Numbered from the stretch's first letter, positions 1 to 9,091 are shown. The stretch: DNA of 64,000 nt from an uncultured Brachyspira sp. (GCF_910588665.1 NZ_CAJUPR010000011.1:20868-84867), one strand, 5' to 3'. Program-made: numbers and translations. The notes: generated by a model from the sequence alone, not told the origin.

Positions 1-86
1 CTTATAGGAAAAAACATTATATTTTCTTTTATGCTTTCTTTAAAATGTTTTTCAAAATTATTATTTTCTTTATTTATTTTTTTCAT
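1..86 (-). CDS. start of a fourth gene in the restriction-modification operon (partial)
   Basis: An open frame begins with ATG at 84-86 and runs off the left edge; 28 codons are visible and are Lys/Asn/Glu-rich, with no recognisable domain. It starts about 20 bases after the stop of the methyltransferase at 107-1159, on the same strand, and a purine-rich AAGAGA lies just upstream of the ATG. The spacing suggests it is the last visible member of the operon, possibly another restriction-modification component. Too little is visible to name it. Confidence 0.5.
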   Translation of the reverse strand, partial: MKKINKENNNFEKHFKESIKENIMFFPI

Positions 87-106
87 TGTAATATTCTCTT
101 TATATT

Positions 107-1159
107 TTATTTTTTCAATATATATAACTGTTCTTTAATAAATTTTTTATTTTGTCTTGAATTGCTTTTAAATTTTAAATAATCAAATTCTATTAATTCA
201 ACATATCCTATATTTGACATTGTAGATATAATATCCTCTCTTTTCATAATGCCCTCGTTATTGTAGCTTAATACGCAATATTTGTAATTTACATTATTAA
301 CAATAAAATCTAAATCAATCAAAGCTGTTTTTTTGTTACAGAATGACGATTTTTGAGCGCCATAATCTCTCATACCAGAAACCCCTTTTATTTCAGGATT
401 ATCATATCTTGCTATAGTTTCTAATATATGATAATTTGGTGCATATTGTCTTTCATTATACGGCGGATCTAAATATAATATATCCGTATTTATATCTTTT
501 ACTATATTAATGCTATTTCCAATAAATATTTCATTTTCTTTATTATTAAATACTAAATTTATAGGTTTTAATATAAAAGGCTTCAATGCTCTTCTATCCC
601 ATTTTTTTTGAAAAGCGGAATAAACTCCAGATACATTTGAAAAAAAAGAAACACTTTCTATAAGAGAAGCTATTAAAATAAAATATTCATTTTCATTAAT
701 CAAATCATTGTTTTTCCATTTCTCTATCTCAATTCTTATGGCATCAATTTTCTTGGCATTTTCATCTGAAAAATACATCCTCTTATATTCTTTATTTTCA
801 GTTCCTCCTATAGTATAATTGTTATATATAAAACCCTCAAATAAATCAATATTATTCAGATATTCTAAAATCAATTCTAAATTTGAATCATAAAATAAAT
901 GCATACTTCTTATATTCAAATAATCTAATAATTTTTTAAATTTAGGGACAGTATTATTTTTTATATAAGCATATTGAAGGCAGTAAGAAAAATATAATAT
1001 ATCAGATGAATATATTTTGTAATTCAAATTCTTAAAAAATTTTCCTACATTAGTAGTTCCAGCAAAAAAATCGCAGAACGTTTGTCCATATATATTTTTT
1101 GAATTAAGTATTGAATACATATTCTTAACTAAATTTTCCTTATTTCCAATAAATCTCAT
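107..1159 (-). CDS. DNA N6-adenine methyltransferase (D12/FokI-methylase-like)
   Basis: This 350-residue protein has the two signature motifs of an alpha-class N6-adenine DNA methyltransferase. An SAM-binding motif I (FCDFFAGTTNVG) lies near residues 28-40, and the catalytic motif IV (DPPYNERQYAPNYH) lies near residue 232. DPPY followed by an NxRQY stretch resembles FokI-type methylase domains (family knowledge, not checked by search). It starts 3 bases after the stop of the neighbouring methyltransferase (1163-2098) and is probably translationally coupled. Two unlike adenine methylases beside one endonuclease candidate suggest that each strand of an asymmetric site is methylated by its own enzyme. 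The site cannot be read from sequence. Confidence 0.88.
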   Translation of the reverse strand: MRFIGNKENLVKNMYSILNSKNIYGQTFCDFFAGTTNVGKFFKNLNYKIYSSDILYFSYCLQYAYIKNNTVPKFKKLLDYLNIRSMHLFYDSNLELILEYLNNIDLFEGFIYNNYTIGGTENKEYKRMYFSDENAKKIDAIRIEIEKWKNNDLINENEYFILIASLIESVSFFSNVSGVYSAFQKKWDRRALKPFILKPINLVFNNKENEIFIGNSINIVKDINTDILYLDPPYNERQYAPNYHILETIARYDNPEIKGVSGMRDYGAQKSSFCNKKTALIDLDFIVNNVNYKYCVLSYNNEGIMKREDIISTMSNIGYVELIEFDYLKFKSNSRQNKKFIKEQLYILKK

Positions 1160-1162
1160 AAA

Positions 1163-2098
1163 CTATATTTCCATATCAAAAAATAAATTATTAATATTTC
1201 CATCTATGTTTAAATAATTTATTTTATAGTTTGTTACTAATATTTCTATAGTTTGAGTTTTTGACAATAATTTTTTATTATAATAAGAATTATCATAATT
1301 AGAATATATTTTTTTTATATTATATTTATTATATGAAATCCACTCTTTTAATATGTCATTTCTCTTTCCATTATGAATCAAAAAATTAGACAAAGCAAAT
1401 TTTATATTTCTTTTATTAAGATTATCTAAAGTTTTTAATAATATAATTTCATTATTTTTATTCCAGCCAGTAAATCCTCTCTTACCATCGTTATAAGTTC
1501 CTTTACTAATAAGATACGGAGGATCGCAATATACAAAGTCGTCTTCATTAAAAAAATCAAAATTAAAACATTCAAAATTTTCATTGCTAAAATCTATATT
1601 TAAACTTTGCATTCTATTAATAAAATTTTCTAAATTATTTTTTATAGAATTATTAAATGAACTTCTATATTTTCCAAAAGGATTATTGAATTGATGATTA
1701 TTGTTAAATCTTATTTGATGATTAAATGAATATGATATTAAAACAAATAAATCAAGAGGTTTTCTATTTGTATTATATTCATCTCTCAATCTATTATAAC
1801 CATCTACATTATCATCAGATAACTGATATTCTTCTATCCTATTATAAATATATTCTAATACTTTATTATATTTTAATTCATAAAATAATTTATACAAATC
1901 TATTAAATAAATTAAATTATCATTCATAAATATTTTTTGAGCTTTTACATTAACAGCAATATTTCCACCACCTGTAAACAAATCTATAAAATTATTAATA
2001 TCATTTGGAAATATAGGTACTATTTGATTTAATATTTTATATTTACCGCCTATATAATTTAATGGAGATTTCACAAAAAAAATATTAGATTTCAGCAT
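1163..2098 (-). CDS. DNA adenine methyltransferase, Dam/DpnM-like D12 class
   Basis: This 311-residue protein is a second D12-class N6-adenine methyltransferase and is clearly different from its neighbour. The N-terminus has the Dam-like PLNYIGGKYKIL block, motif I follows as FIDLFTGGGNIAVN (about residues 37-50), and catalytic motif IV is FVYCDPPYLIS (about residues 188-198). Length and motif order match Dam/DpnM-type enzymes. The ATG lies one base beyond the endonuclease stop (TGATATG), with GGAG eight bases upstream inside that gene, so the two are probably translationally coupled. It should protect host DNA at the partner nuclease's site. The recognition sequence is unknown. Confidence 0.9.
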   Translation of the reverse strand: MLKSNIFFVKSPLNYIGGKYKILNQIVPIFPNDINNFIDLFTGGGNIAVNVKAQKIFMNDNLIYLIDLYKLFYELKYNKVLEYIYNRIEEYQLSDDNVDGYNRLRDEYNTNRKPLDLFVLISYSFNHQIRFNNNHQFNNPFGKYRSSFNNSIKNNLENFINRMQSLNIDFSNENFECFNFDFFNEDDFVYCDPPYLISKGTYNDGKRGFTGWNKNNEIILLKTLDNLNKRNIKFALSNFLIHNGKRNDILKEWISYNKYNIKKIYSNYDNSYYNKKLLSKTQTIEILVTNYKINYLNIDGNINNLFFDMEI

Positions 2099-2099
2099 A

Positions 2100-3479
2100 T
2101 CAATTTCTCCAAAAATCTAATAAATTTTTAACTGCTAATTTAAATAAATGCGGAGCTTCTATTCCAAGCAAAATATCTCCATCTTTTGACAATAAGAAAC
2201 CTATTTTTATTTCTTGTTTAAGATCTTTTTCATTTCCTCCATATATAACCAAAGTTCTTATAATTTTATATTTAGGATAATATTTTTTTATATATATATC
2301 TTCTATTTTATAATATTCTTCTAATGATTTTAATCCTTCTTTTAAATTAATTATTTTTTTACCTTCTATATTGATTATTTCCAATTTTTTAACATCTATT
2401 AAAATCAAATCAGGTATATTCAATTTTGCACTTTTATTACCTGATTTATAATCTTCTCTATCCACATATTTTTCTAAAGGTATATACTCATTTTCAGAAG
2501 TTATAAAATATCCTTTTTCACATCCTGCATGATTTTCAAAAATAGAATATCCATAAGTAAAACTTTCAACTATAACATGTATAAATATTGTAGCTAATTT
2601 CTCTCCTTCTTTATCATAATACCAATATAAATTATCTAACTCTACATTTGGTATATCAAGTTTATAAAGTCCGATCTTAAGACAATTAGCAATTTGTACA
2701 AATTTATTTTTTTTAATATGTCTTTGCTCTAATTGATGTTTAGTAATAATTATATCATAACTCCAGCATAATTTTCTCAAAGCATAAGATATAGCTGTCA
2801 ATGCTCCTATATTTGGATCATGCGATAAACTATCAGTTTTTTTAAGTATACCAGATATTTCTATTAAATTATTATTTGCTTTTGTAATTATTATTGGAGT
2901 ATTACCTTTTGGAGGTTTTCTCATATTATTTTTAAACGTTATAAGATCATCAATATTAAAAAAAGGTTCAATTTTATTTGTTTCTTCATCTGTAAAATAA
3001 ACATCAAAAGTCTTTAATAGCCTAACCCCAAAAATATATGTATCTGTAAATTGCCTATTAATATTTTTTCTTTGATGAAGCATTACTTTTTTGACATTTT
3101 CGTAGTATGAATCAATAAATATAAACTTTATTGCTCTTTGATAAATTGAGGTATTACGGCTTTCTTTATCATCTGTTTTTGTTTCTTCTATGGCATATAT
3201 TGGATTATCAGTATATGTGGGTTCATCATTTTGATAAAATATTAAGTAATCTACAAAACTTGAAGAACCTTTAACTATTTTTATAAATATATTTTCTATT
3301 TTATTACAATTAATACCTATAACTTTATATGTAAAATTAAATGAATTATATTCTAACATAGGTATAACCCTAATATTATCTATAAATGATGAAAAATTAT
3401 TATCTTTTAAAAACATTTTTATAATTGTATTTAAAGTTTGTACTCTAGGGTATTCTTCCGATAAAATCCATAAATTCAC
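2100..3479 (-). CDS. candidate type II restriction endonuclease
   Basis: This 459-residue protein is the first gene of a tight operon with two adenine methyltransferases, which is the main reason to call it the nuclease. A plausible PD-(D/E)XK core is visible: Asp77 (FVDYLIF), then Glu99-Thr-Lys101 in YAIEETKTDDKES. There is no signal peptide or membrane segment. Translation probably starts at GTG (3477-3479), preceded by GGAG nine bases upstream. I do not recognise a specific endonuclease family. The active-site assignment is inference and could be wrong, but a nuclease role fits the context better than a third modification subunit. A non-nuclease accessory protein is the alternative. Confidence 0.65.
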   Translation of the reverse strand: MNLWILSEEYPRVQTLNTIIKMFLKDNNFSSFIDNIRVIPMLEYNSFNFTYKVIGINCNKIENIFIKIVKGSSSFVDYLIFYQNDEPTYTDNPIYAIEETKTDDKESRNTSIYQRAIKFIFIDSYYENVKKVMLHQRKNINRQFTDTYIFGVRLLKTFDVYFTDEETNKIEPFFNIDDLITFKNNMRKPPKGNTPIIITKANNNLIEISGILKKTDSLSHDPNIGALTAISYALRKLCWSYDIIITKHQLEQRHIKKNKFVQIANCLKIGLYKLDIPNVELDNLYWYYDKEGEKLATIFIHVIVESFTYGYSIFENHAGCEKGYFITSENEYIPLEKYVDREDYKSGNKSAKLNIPDLILIDVKKLEIINIEGKKIINLKEGLKSLEEYYKIEDIYIKKYYPKYKIIRTLVIYGGNEKDLKQEIKIGFLLSKDGDILLGIEAPHLFKLAVKNLLDFWRN

Positions 3480-3653
3480 TTATTGTATCTCCAAAATGTT
3501 TTATTTGAAAGTCAAATTATTATTTCCTTAATTACAAATAATCTTTAATAATAAAAAATATTCTACTATAAAAACGGCATAATGCAATAATATTTATATA
3601 TTAAATAAAAAATGCATCGGCTTTAATCTAAGCAGGTTTAAAAATAACAGATA

Positions 3654-3691
3654 TAAAAAAACTCCAAAGAATTACAGCTTCTTCGGAGTTT
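3654..3691 (-). terminator. intrinsic terminator after the hydrolase gene
   Basis: AAACTCC (3659-3665) pairs with GGAGTTT (3685-3691), extended by an AAGAA/TTCTT inner stem with one mismatch. On the minus strand the stem is followed by a T-run (A-run at 3654-3660 on the plus strand). It lies 24 bases past the stop of the gene at 3715-4800. Confidence 0.75.
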
Positions 3692-3714
3692 ATAAAATGA
3701 AAATAAGTTTTATA

Positions 3715-4800
3715 TTATCTTAAATTGTCTTTAAAAAACTGAGTTAATCTTTCAAAAGGTATTTTTTCCATATTGTCATATAAATCAACATGATCAGCAT
3801 CTTCTATTATTAAAAGTTCTTTAGGATTTGAAGCCTCTTTATAAACATCTTCAGAATAATATCTTGAATGCGCTCTGTCTCCTGCAATTAAAAGTATAGG
3901 AGTAGGAGAAATATCTTTAATATTAGCCATTAGAGGAAAATTCCAAAATGACATAGGCATCGCAGCAATCCAAGAAGTGACAAAGTTTACAGCTCTGGGA
4001 TGATAGGCTCTTTTAGCATAATAGTTATAAAATGCAGCAAATACAGTATCAGCATTTTCAGGAAGCTCTTCAGGTACAGTCATAGCAGAAGCCATTAAAT
4101 TATTGTTTTCATCAAAAGCAGGTTCATGGCTTCCTAAAGCATAAGTTTTGCTTTCAGCATCTTTCCAGCGCTGTTCGCTTAAATGTTCTTTTATCTTTCT
4201 TCTTTGCTCGGCAGTATAATAATCTAAATGACCTTTGCTCATATCCCTTGACATATCATACATTGAAAGAGTTGCAACAGCCTTAATTCTAGTGTCAGTT
4301 CCTGCCGCAGTAATAGCCATACCAGAAAGCCCGCAAATACCTATAGCTCCTATGCGGTTTCTATCCACATAATCAAGAAGACCTAAATAATCCACAGCAG
4401 CGCTGTAATCTTCAGTAAATATATCGGGAGAAGCCGTATTTCTGACATCTCCTCCGCTTTCGCCTGTAAAAGACGGATCAAATGCCAAGGCAACAAAACC
4501 GTTAGCCGCCATCTCCTGAGCATATAAGCCAGATGCCTGCTCTTTAACAGCTCCGAATGGTCCAGATACAGCTAAAGCAGGATTTTTCTGCGCACTGTAG
4601 TTTTTAGGTAAATATAAATGCCCCGCTATTTCAATGCCGTACCTATTTTTAAATCTCACCTCTTTCATATCAATATTTGTGTACACTTTGAATACTCTGG
4701 TATCCATATTATTTCCTCCTCTGTTATTTTGATTGTTTTGATTATTATTACATGAAATTAAAAATGACAGTAATAATAATGATAATATTGTTTTTCTCAT
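3715..4800 (-). CDS. alpha/beta hydrolase lipoprotein, with a possible second cytosolic start
   Basis: This 361-residue protein has a lipoprotein signal with lipobox FLISC (Cys17), an Asn-rich linker, and then an alpha/beta-hydrolase domain from about residue 45. The nucleophile elbow reads GICGLSG (residues 154-160), so the nucleophile may be Cys156, as in dienelactone-hydrolase-like enzymes, rather than Ser. The likely acid lies in LLIAGDRAHS and the His in DADHVDLYD near the C-terminus. The substrate is unknown. The first ATG has AAGGAG upstream. A second ATG (Met32, at 4705-4707) is preceded by a perfect GGAGG seven bases away and falls where cytosolic relatives would begin, so two products are possible. 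The next gene on this strand, 4833-5405, lies immediately upstream. Confidence 0.85.
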   Translation of the reverse strand: MRKTILSLLLLSFLISCNNNQNNQNNRGGNNMDTRVFKVYTNIDMKEVRFKNRYGIEIAGHLYLPKNYSAQKNPALAVSGPFGAVKEQASGLYAQEMAANGFVALAFDPSFTGESGGDVRNTASPDIFTEDYSAAVDYLGLLDYVDRNRIGAIGICGLSGMAITAAGTDTRIKAVATLSMYDMSRDMSKGHLDYYTAEQRRKIKEHLSEQRWKDAESKTYALGSHEPAFDENNNLMASAMTVPEELPENADTVFAAFYNYYAKRAYHPRAVNFVTSWIAAMPMSFWNFPLMANIKDISPTPILLIAGDRAHSRYYSEDVYKEASNPKELLIIEDADHVDLYDNMEKIPFERLTQFFKDNLR

Positions 4801-4832
4801 TATAGTTTCTCCTTTTTTATTTATTTTATTTA

Positions 4833-5405
4833 TTAATCTGATATTTCTTTTATAATTTTAAAAGGCACTCCCGCCGCTATTACATTTGAAGGCACATCTT
4901 TATTTATTAAAGAACCTGCACCTATTATGGTATTATCTCCTATAGATACATTAGGAAGTATATTTGCACCCGAACCTATCCATACATTATTGCCTATTGC
5001 TACTTTATAAGGATATGTGGTGCTTCTATGTTTTAAGTCTATGCCATGATTAAGCGTGGAAACAGCAACATTCATTCCTATAAAAACATTATCGCCTATA
5101 GTAATTCCCCCTCTGTCTTGAAATGAACATCCGCAGTTAAAAAATACATTTTTTCCTATTTTGATATTCCTTCCGAAGTCTGTATAGAAAGGAGGAAAGC
5201 ATATAAAACTTTCATCTATTTTTTCACCTGTTAATTTTTCAAATAATTTTCTTACACCATCGGAGCTATGATATATGCTGTTAATTTCATAAGTTATTTT
5301 TATTGCATTCTGCGAGCATTTATGCAGAAGCGCAGATAATTCGGCGTCTTCGTTTGATATAGGATTTCCATCTTTACAGTATTTAATAAACTCTTCAATA
5401 TTCAT
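4833..5405 (-). CDS. sugar/maltose O-acetyltransferase-like, left-handed beta-helix
   Basis: This 190-residue protein matches the maltose/galactoside/NodL acetyltransferase family in length and layout. An N-terminal helical cap is followed by hexapeptide repeats such as IGDNVFIG, IGNNVWIG and IGDNTIIG, which form a left-handed beta-helix. The catalytic His is in STLNHGID (about residue 117). It would transfer acetyl from acetyl-CoA to a sugar hydroxyl in the cytoplasm. The exact acceptor is not predictable. AAGGAA lies about 8 bases upstream of the ATG. The gap of 32 bases to the downstream hydrolase gene suggests co-transcription. Confidence 0.9.
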   Translation of the reverse strand: MNIEEFIKYCKDGNPISNEDAELSALLHKCSQNAIKITYEINSIYHSSDGVRKLFEKLTGEKIDESFICFPPFYTDFGRNIKIGKNVFFNCGCSFQDRGGITIGDNVFIGMNVAVSTLNHGIDLKHRSTTYPYKVAIGNNVWIGSGANILPNVSIGDNTIIGAGSLINKDVPSNVIAAGVPFKIIKEISD

Positions 5406-5573
5406 TTTTATAATTCCTTAAGCTTCAATTTATTTGTATTTTACAGAAAAATTAATTTATATCAAATAATTATGTGTTATATAGTTTAATACTTAAAAAG
5501 CATATAATTAATTATTTATATTTTAATAAAAAATAAGCAGCATAAAAATATAATTTGATTTTTTGTTTCTTTT

Positions 5574-5615
5574 GTAATACTATATGCATAACATGTAATA
5601 CTATATGCATAACAT
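5574..5615. repeat. perfect 21-bp tandem duplication upstream of the PhoH-like gene
   Basis: The 21-base unit GTAATACTATATGCATAACAT occurs twice back to back (5574-5594 and 5595-5615). Each unit contains the palindrome ATGCAT. It lies 44 bases before the chosen start of the gene at 5659, in the region where its promoter should be. Confidence 0.95.
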
Positions 5616-5658
5616 TTTAATATATTATGATGTTATAAAATCAACAAAAGGATTTGCG

Positions 5659-7014
5659 ATGATAGAAAATTTTATACCAAATAAAAAAGTGTTCGTATTT
5701 GATACAAATGTTATACTTCATGATTTTAAGTCTATATTTTCTTTTGAAGAAACAAATATTGTTATACCTATTACTGTGCTGGAAGAGGTTGATAAGTTTA
5801 AAAAGGGAAGCAATACAATTAACTTTAATGCAAGGGAGTTTATAAGAGAGCTTGATATAATAGCTGAGAAAAATGAAAAAATTCAAGGCACTAAAGACAT
5901 ATTTAAAAAAGGAGCTCTGCTTGATAATAAAAGCAAAGTGTTCATAGATGTTAATAACGAAGAGAAAGATAATTTTAAAAAAATATTTGAAAACAGCATT
6001 CCAGATCATAAAATATTATCCTGCGCTTATAATATAAAATGCGGGAATCAAAGAGTAGTTCTCATAACAAAAGATATTAATATGAGAATGAAGGCAAGAA
6101 GTTTAGGTATAGATACTCAGGATTATAAAACAGACAAGATAGATAAATTATCATCGCTCTTTACAGGCATAGAAACTATTTTAGGAGATAATGCCGAAGT
6201 TTATATAAAAGAACTTAATGAAAATAAAGGAATAGAGGTAAAAGGCGATAACTCAATATATCCCAACACATATTTCTGCTACAGAGTTCATGAAAAAGAT
6301 GAGGCTGTAATAGGAAAATACAAAGATGAAACAAAAACAATATTGCATGTAAATACCGATATAAACGCTTATGGAATAAAACCGAGAAATGAAGAGCAGG
6401 CTATGGCTTTAGATGTTCTGCTTGACAATGATATACCTTTAGTTACCATAATGGGGAAGGCAGGAACAGGCAAAACGCTTTTAGCTCTTGCAGGAGCTTT
6501 GGCTAAAAGAAGAGAGTACAGACAGATACTTCTTGCGCGTCCTGTTGTGGCGCTGTCAAATAAAGATTTGGGATTTCTTCCGGGAGATATTAACAGCAAA
6601 TTAGATCCGTATATGCAGCCTTTATTTGATAATCTTTCAGTGATAGAGCATATTCACTCTGAAGACAGTGATGAGAGTAAAAACATAAAAAAAATGCTTG
6701 AAAATGAAAAGATAGTAATCTCGCCTCTTGCGTATATAAGAGGAAGAAGCCTAAATAAAATATACTTTATAGTAGATGAAGCGCAGAATCTGACTCCTCA
6801 TGAAATAAAAACTATAATCACAAGAGCAGGAGAAGGAACAAAAATAGTTTTTACTGGAGATATCAATCAGATAGATACTCCTTATTTGGATAAAAGAAAT
6901 AACGGACTTACATATTTAATAGACAGAACAAAAGCGGAAGTATTAAGCGCTACAGTAACCCTTGAAAAAGGAGAACGCTCAAAACTTGCAGAGCTTGCAG
7001 CTAATGTATTATAG
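5659..7014 (+). CDS. PIN domain-PhoH ATPase fusion (YlaK-like)
   Basis: This protein (about 451 residues) has an N-terminal PIN nuclease domain and a C-terminal PhoH-type P-loop ATPase. The PIN domain starts with VFDTNVILHD and has further acidic residues in VLEEVDKFK and LITKDINMR. Walker A is GKAGTGKT (about residues 266-273) and Walker B is FIVDEAQNL (about residue 371), followed by FTGDINQID. Family members are thought to be RNA helicase/ribonuclease-type proteins. The ATG at 5659 was chosen over one 18 codons upstream because AAAAGG sits just before it and the PIN domain begins directly afterwards. It stands alone, convergent with the LysR gene. Confidence 0.92.
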   Translation: MIENFIPNKKVFVFDTNVILHDFKSIFSFEETNIVIPITVLEEVDKFKKGSNTINFNAREFIRELDIIAEKNEKIQGTKDIFKKGALLDNKSKVFIDVNNEEKDNFKKIFENSIPDHKILSCAYNIKCGNQRVVLITKDINMRMKARSLGIDTQDYKTDKIDKLSSLFTGIETILGDNAEVYIKELNENKGIEVKGDNSIYPNTYFCYRVHEKDEAVIGKYKDETKTILHVNTDINAYGIKPRNEEQAMALDVLLDNDIPLVTIMGKAGTGKTLLALAGALAKRREYRQILLARPVVALSNKDLGFLPGDINSKLDPYMQPLFDNLSVIEHIHSEDSDESKNIKKMLENEKIVISPLAYIRGRSLNKIYFIVDEAQNLTPHEIKTIITRAGEGTKIVFTGDINQIDTPYLDKRNNGLTYLIDRTKAEVLSATVTLEKGERSKLAELAANVL

Positions 7015-7030
7015 AATAATATAATTTATA

Positions 7031-7064
7031 AAAAGCATAAAGTATTATCTGCTTTATGCTTTTC
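7031..7064. terminator. bidirectional terminator between PhoH-like and LysR genes
   Basis: AAAAGCATAAAG (7031-7042) pairs perfectly with CTTTATGCTTTT (7052-7063), leaving a 9-base loop. A-rich and T-rich sides let it serve both convergent genes (stops at 7014 and 7117). Confidence 0.85.
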
Positions 7065-7116
7065 TATTAACACAGCTTATCATTATTATTAAAAGCATCA
7101 GTTTTTTATATTTGCT

Positions 7117-8013
7117 TTACTCTATATTAAAATTTTCATTTATTTTATTTAAAAATATTTTAGATGCTTTTGAAAACTCATGATTTTTTTTCCAAGCAAT
7201 ATAAATCTCAGATTCCAATTTAGGCTTCAAAGGTAAAAAACATACATTACTATTATTAAAATTATTTATTAACTTATCTAAAGTTAAAGCATATCCTATA
7301 CCCTGAATAACCATAATCATTGCATTATAACTTAAATTATATGTAGCGGCTATATTAAGCTTATTAAAACTATTTCCGAACCACCTCATAAAATAATTAT
7401 TTTGAATATCGTCTTCTACAGCCTGCCTTGAAACTATAAGCGGTAAATTTAATAAATCGTTTTTTGTAACATTTTTCTTTTCGGCAAGTTTAGAATCGTT
7501 TCTCATAATAACTCCCCAAATATCTTTTGCAGGCATTTTTAAATAATCATATTTAGATAAATCAGCAGGGGAAATTAATACTGCAAAATCAAGCAATCCG
7601 CTGTCAAGTTTTTCAGTAATATCCTGATAGTTTCCGCTTTTAATATTATATTTTATATAAGGGTAGTCTTTCTGCATATCTTTCATAACGGAAGCAAGCA
7701 GATTCATAGACCATGTTTCTCCTGCTCCTATAAATATATCTCCTGCTATAATTTTATCATTAAAATCAAACTCAGACCTAGTTTTCTCTATCATCTCTAT
7801 TATTTCTTCCGCTCTCTTTTTTAATAATATGCCTTCAGGAGTAAGTTCTATATTTCTATGCTTTCTTTCAAATAATTTATGCCCTATATCTCTTTCTAAT
7901 ATATTTATTTGTCTTGATAAATTCGGCTGAGTAAGATTAAGATATTCTGCAGCTTTTGAAATATTTCCCTCTCTTACTGCAGTTAAAAAATATTTTAAAG
8001 TTCTTATTTCCAT
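7117..8013 (-). CDS. LysR-family transcriptional regulator
   Basis: This 298-residue protein has the canonical LysR layout. A winged helix-turn-helix spans residues 1-60 (MEIRTLKYFLTAVREGNISK, then AAEYLNLTQPNLSRQI), followed by a two-lobed periplasmic-binding-like effector domain (about residues 90-295). It most likely binds DNA as a tetramer and responds to a small molecule that cannot be identified here. It follows the nicotinamidase-like gene (8098-9009) on the same strand with an 84-base gap, so it could regulate that gene or be co-transcribed with it. LysR proteins more often regulate a divergent neighbour, and none exists here. Confidence 0.95.
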   Translation of the reverse strand: MEIRTLKYFLTAVREGNISKAAEYLNLTQPNLSRQINILERDIGHKLFERKHRNIELTPEGILLKKRAEEIIEMIEKTRSEFDFNDKIIAGDIFIGAGETWSMNLLASVMKDMQKDYPYIKYNIKSGNYQDITEKLDSGLLDFAVLISPADLSKYDYLKMPAKDIWGVIMRNDSKLAEKKNVTKNDLLNLPLIVSRQAVEDDIQNNYFMRWFGNSFNKLNIAATYNLSYNAMIMVIQGIGYALTLDKLINNFNNSNVCFLPLKPKLESEIYIAWKKNHEFSKASKIFLNKINENFNIE

Positions 8014-8097
8014 ATATTACCAAAAAAATAATTATTAATATTATACTATGTTTTTTATTTTAATCAAAAATAAATATTCAAACTTGTATATTATATT

Positions 8098-9009
8098 TTA
8101 TATATTAATAAGCTTTATGCCATGCTCTTTAGAAAGATCTTCATATTTTTTATTGCATTTTTCCTCATCGCCTATAGCACTGCTGCAGTTCATCATTACA
8201 TTTATAGTTTCGGTAACATATCTATCATTACAATAAATCTCGCAAAACTGCTTTACACTTTCATAAACGCAGTAATCTTTTGCCTCGCCGCATATATATA
8301 TTTTATCGGCATTAGTGATATCATAAGCCCAAGAATTATCATATTCTTTAGTATACTCAGTAATAACTTCAGGTCTTATAACTCCGTACATCTCGCTGAA
8401 AGAATCCTGTCCTTTTAATATTTTATTGATATATATTTTTCTTGAAGCTTCAAAAAATAAAAGCATATTTGAAAGCTGTTTATCTATAAGCCAGCCGTCT
8501 GTACCATATATGCAATGGTAGGGCCATATAATTAAATTCTGACTATTCTGCCATTTTAACTTTCTTACATAATCTATCTGTATATCCTCATCATAAATGG
8601 GTATTATCTCATCATTTTCTATTTTTTCTAAAGTTACTTCGGTAAAAGGAGTAAGCGGTTTTCTGTTATAATCTTTCCACATAATGGGATAAAATATAGA
8701 ATCATATCTATGAGTATCTAATGTAACATAAATACTGGATAATCTGCTCATATTATCATATATAAATCTTATTATCCTTTTTAAATCATCTGCAGCGCCT
8801 TTTATAGGCAATGCTCCCTTTTCAATATCTACAAAATCTCTCTGGGGATCTACTATAAGCAGATTAATGCTTTCATCTTTTAAATTTTTAATAATATCAT
8901 CACTGTATTCAAGAGCCAAACTGTAAATTTCCTGCTGATTAACAGGATTAATCTCTTTTCCTACATAATCTTCATTTACTATTTTCTCATAAGGTATTTT
9001 CACAGACAT
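8098..9009 (-). CDS. nicotinamidase/isochorismatase-like cysteine hydrolase
   Basis: This 303-residue protein has the catalytic features of the nicotinamidase superfamily. The Asp motif is LLIVDPQRDFVD (about residues 50-61), a WPYHC block lies mid-protein, and the nucleophile Cys is in ICGEAKDYCVYES. It is about 100 residues longer than the compact PncA enzymes, with a longer N-terminus and middle. Hydrolysis of nicotinamide to nicotinate would feed nicotinate phosphoribosyltransferase, encoded at 20481-21680 in this window. Other amide substrates are possible. AAGGA lies about 8 bases before the ATG. A LysR gene follows on the same strand. Confidence 0.85.
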   Translation of the reverse strand: MSVKIPYEKIVNEDYVGKEINPVNQQEIYSLALEYSDDIIKNLKDESINLLIVDPQRDFVDIEKGALPIKGAADDLKRIIRFIYDNMSRLSSIYVTLDTHRYDSIFYPIMWKDYNRKPLTPFTEVTLEKIENDEIIPIYDEDIQIDYVRKLKWQNSQNLIIWPYHCIYGTDGWLIDKQLSNMLLFFEASRKIYINKILKGQDSFSEMYGVIRPEVITEYTKEYDNSWAYDITNADKIYICGEAKDYCVYESVKQFCEIYCNDRYVTETINVMMNCSSAIGDEEKCNKKYEDLSKEHGIKLINI

Positions 9010-9091
9010 TAGTAATTCCTTAATATTTAATTTTGTAATATATAGTATATATGCATTTATTTTAAAGTAAATTATTTTTAAAAAAATTAGA

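Noticed and set aside
107..3479. DpnII-type (GATC) system
   Set aside because: The second methylase of DpnII-type systems (DpnA) is of a different class; here both are D12-type, which fits an asymmetric site better.
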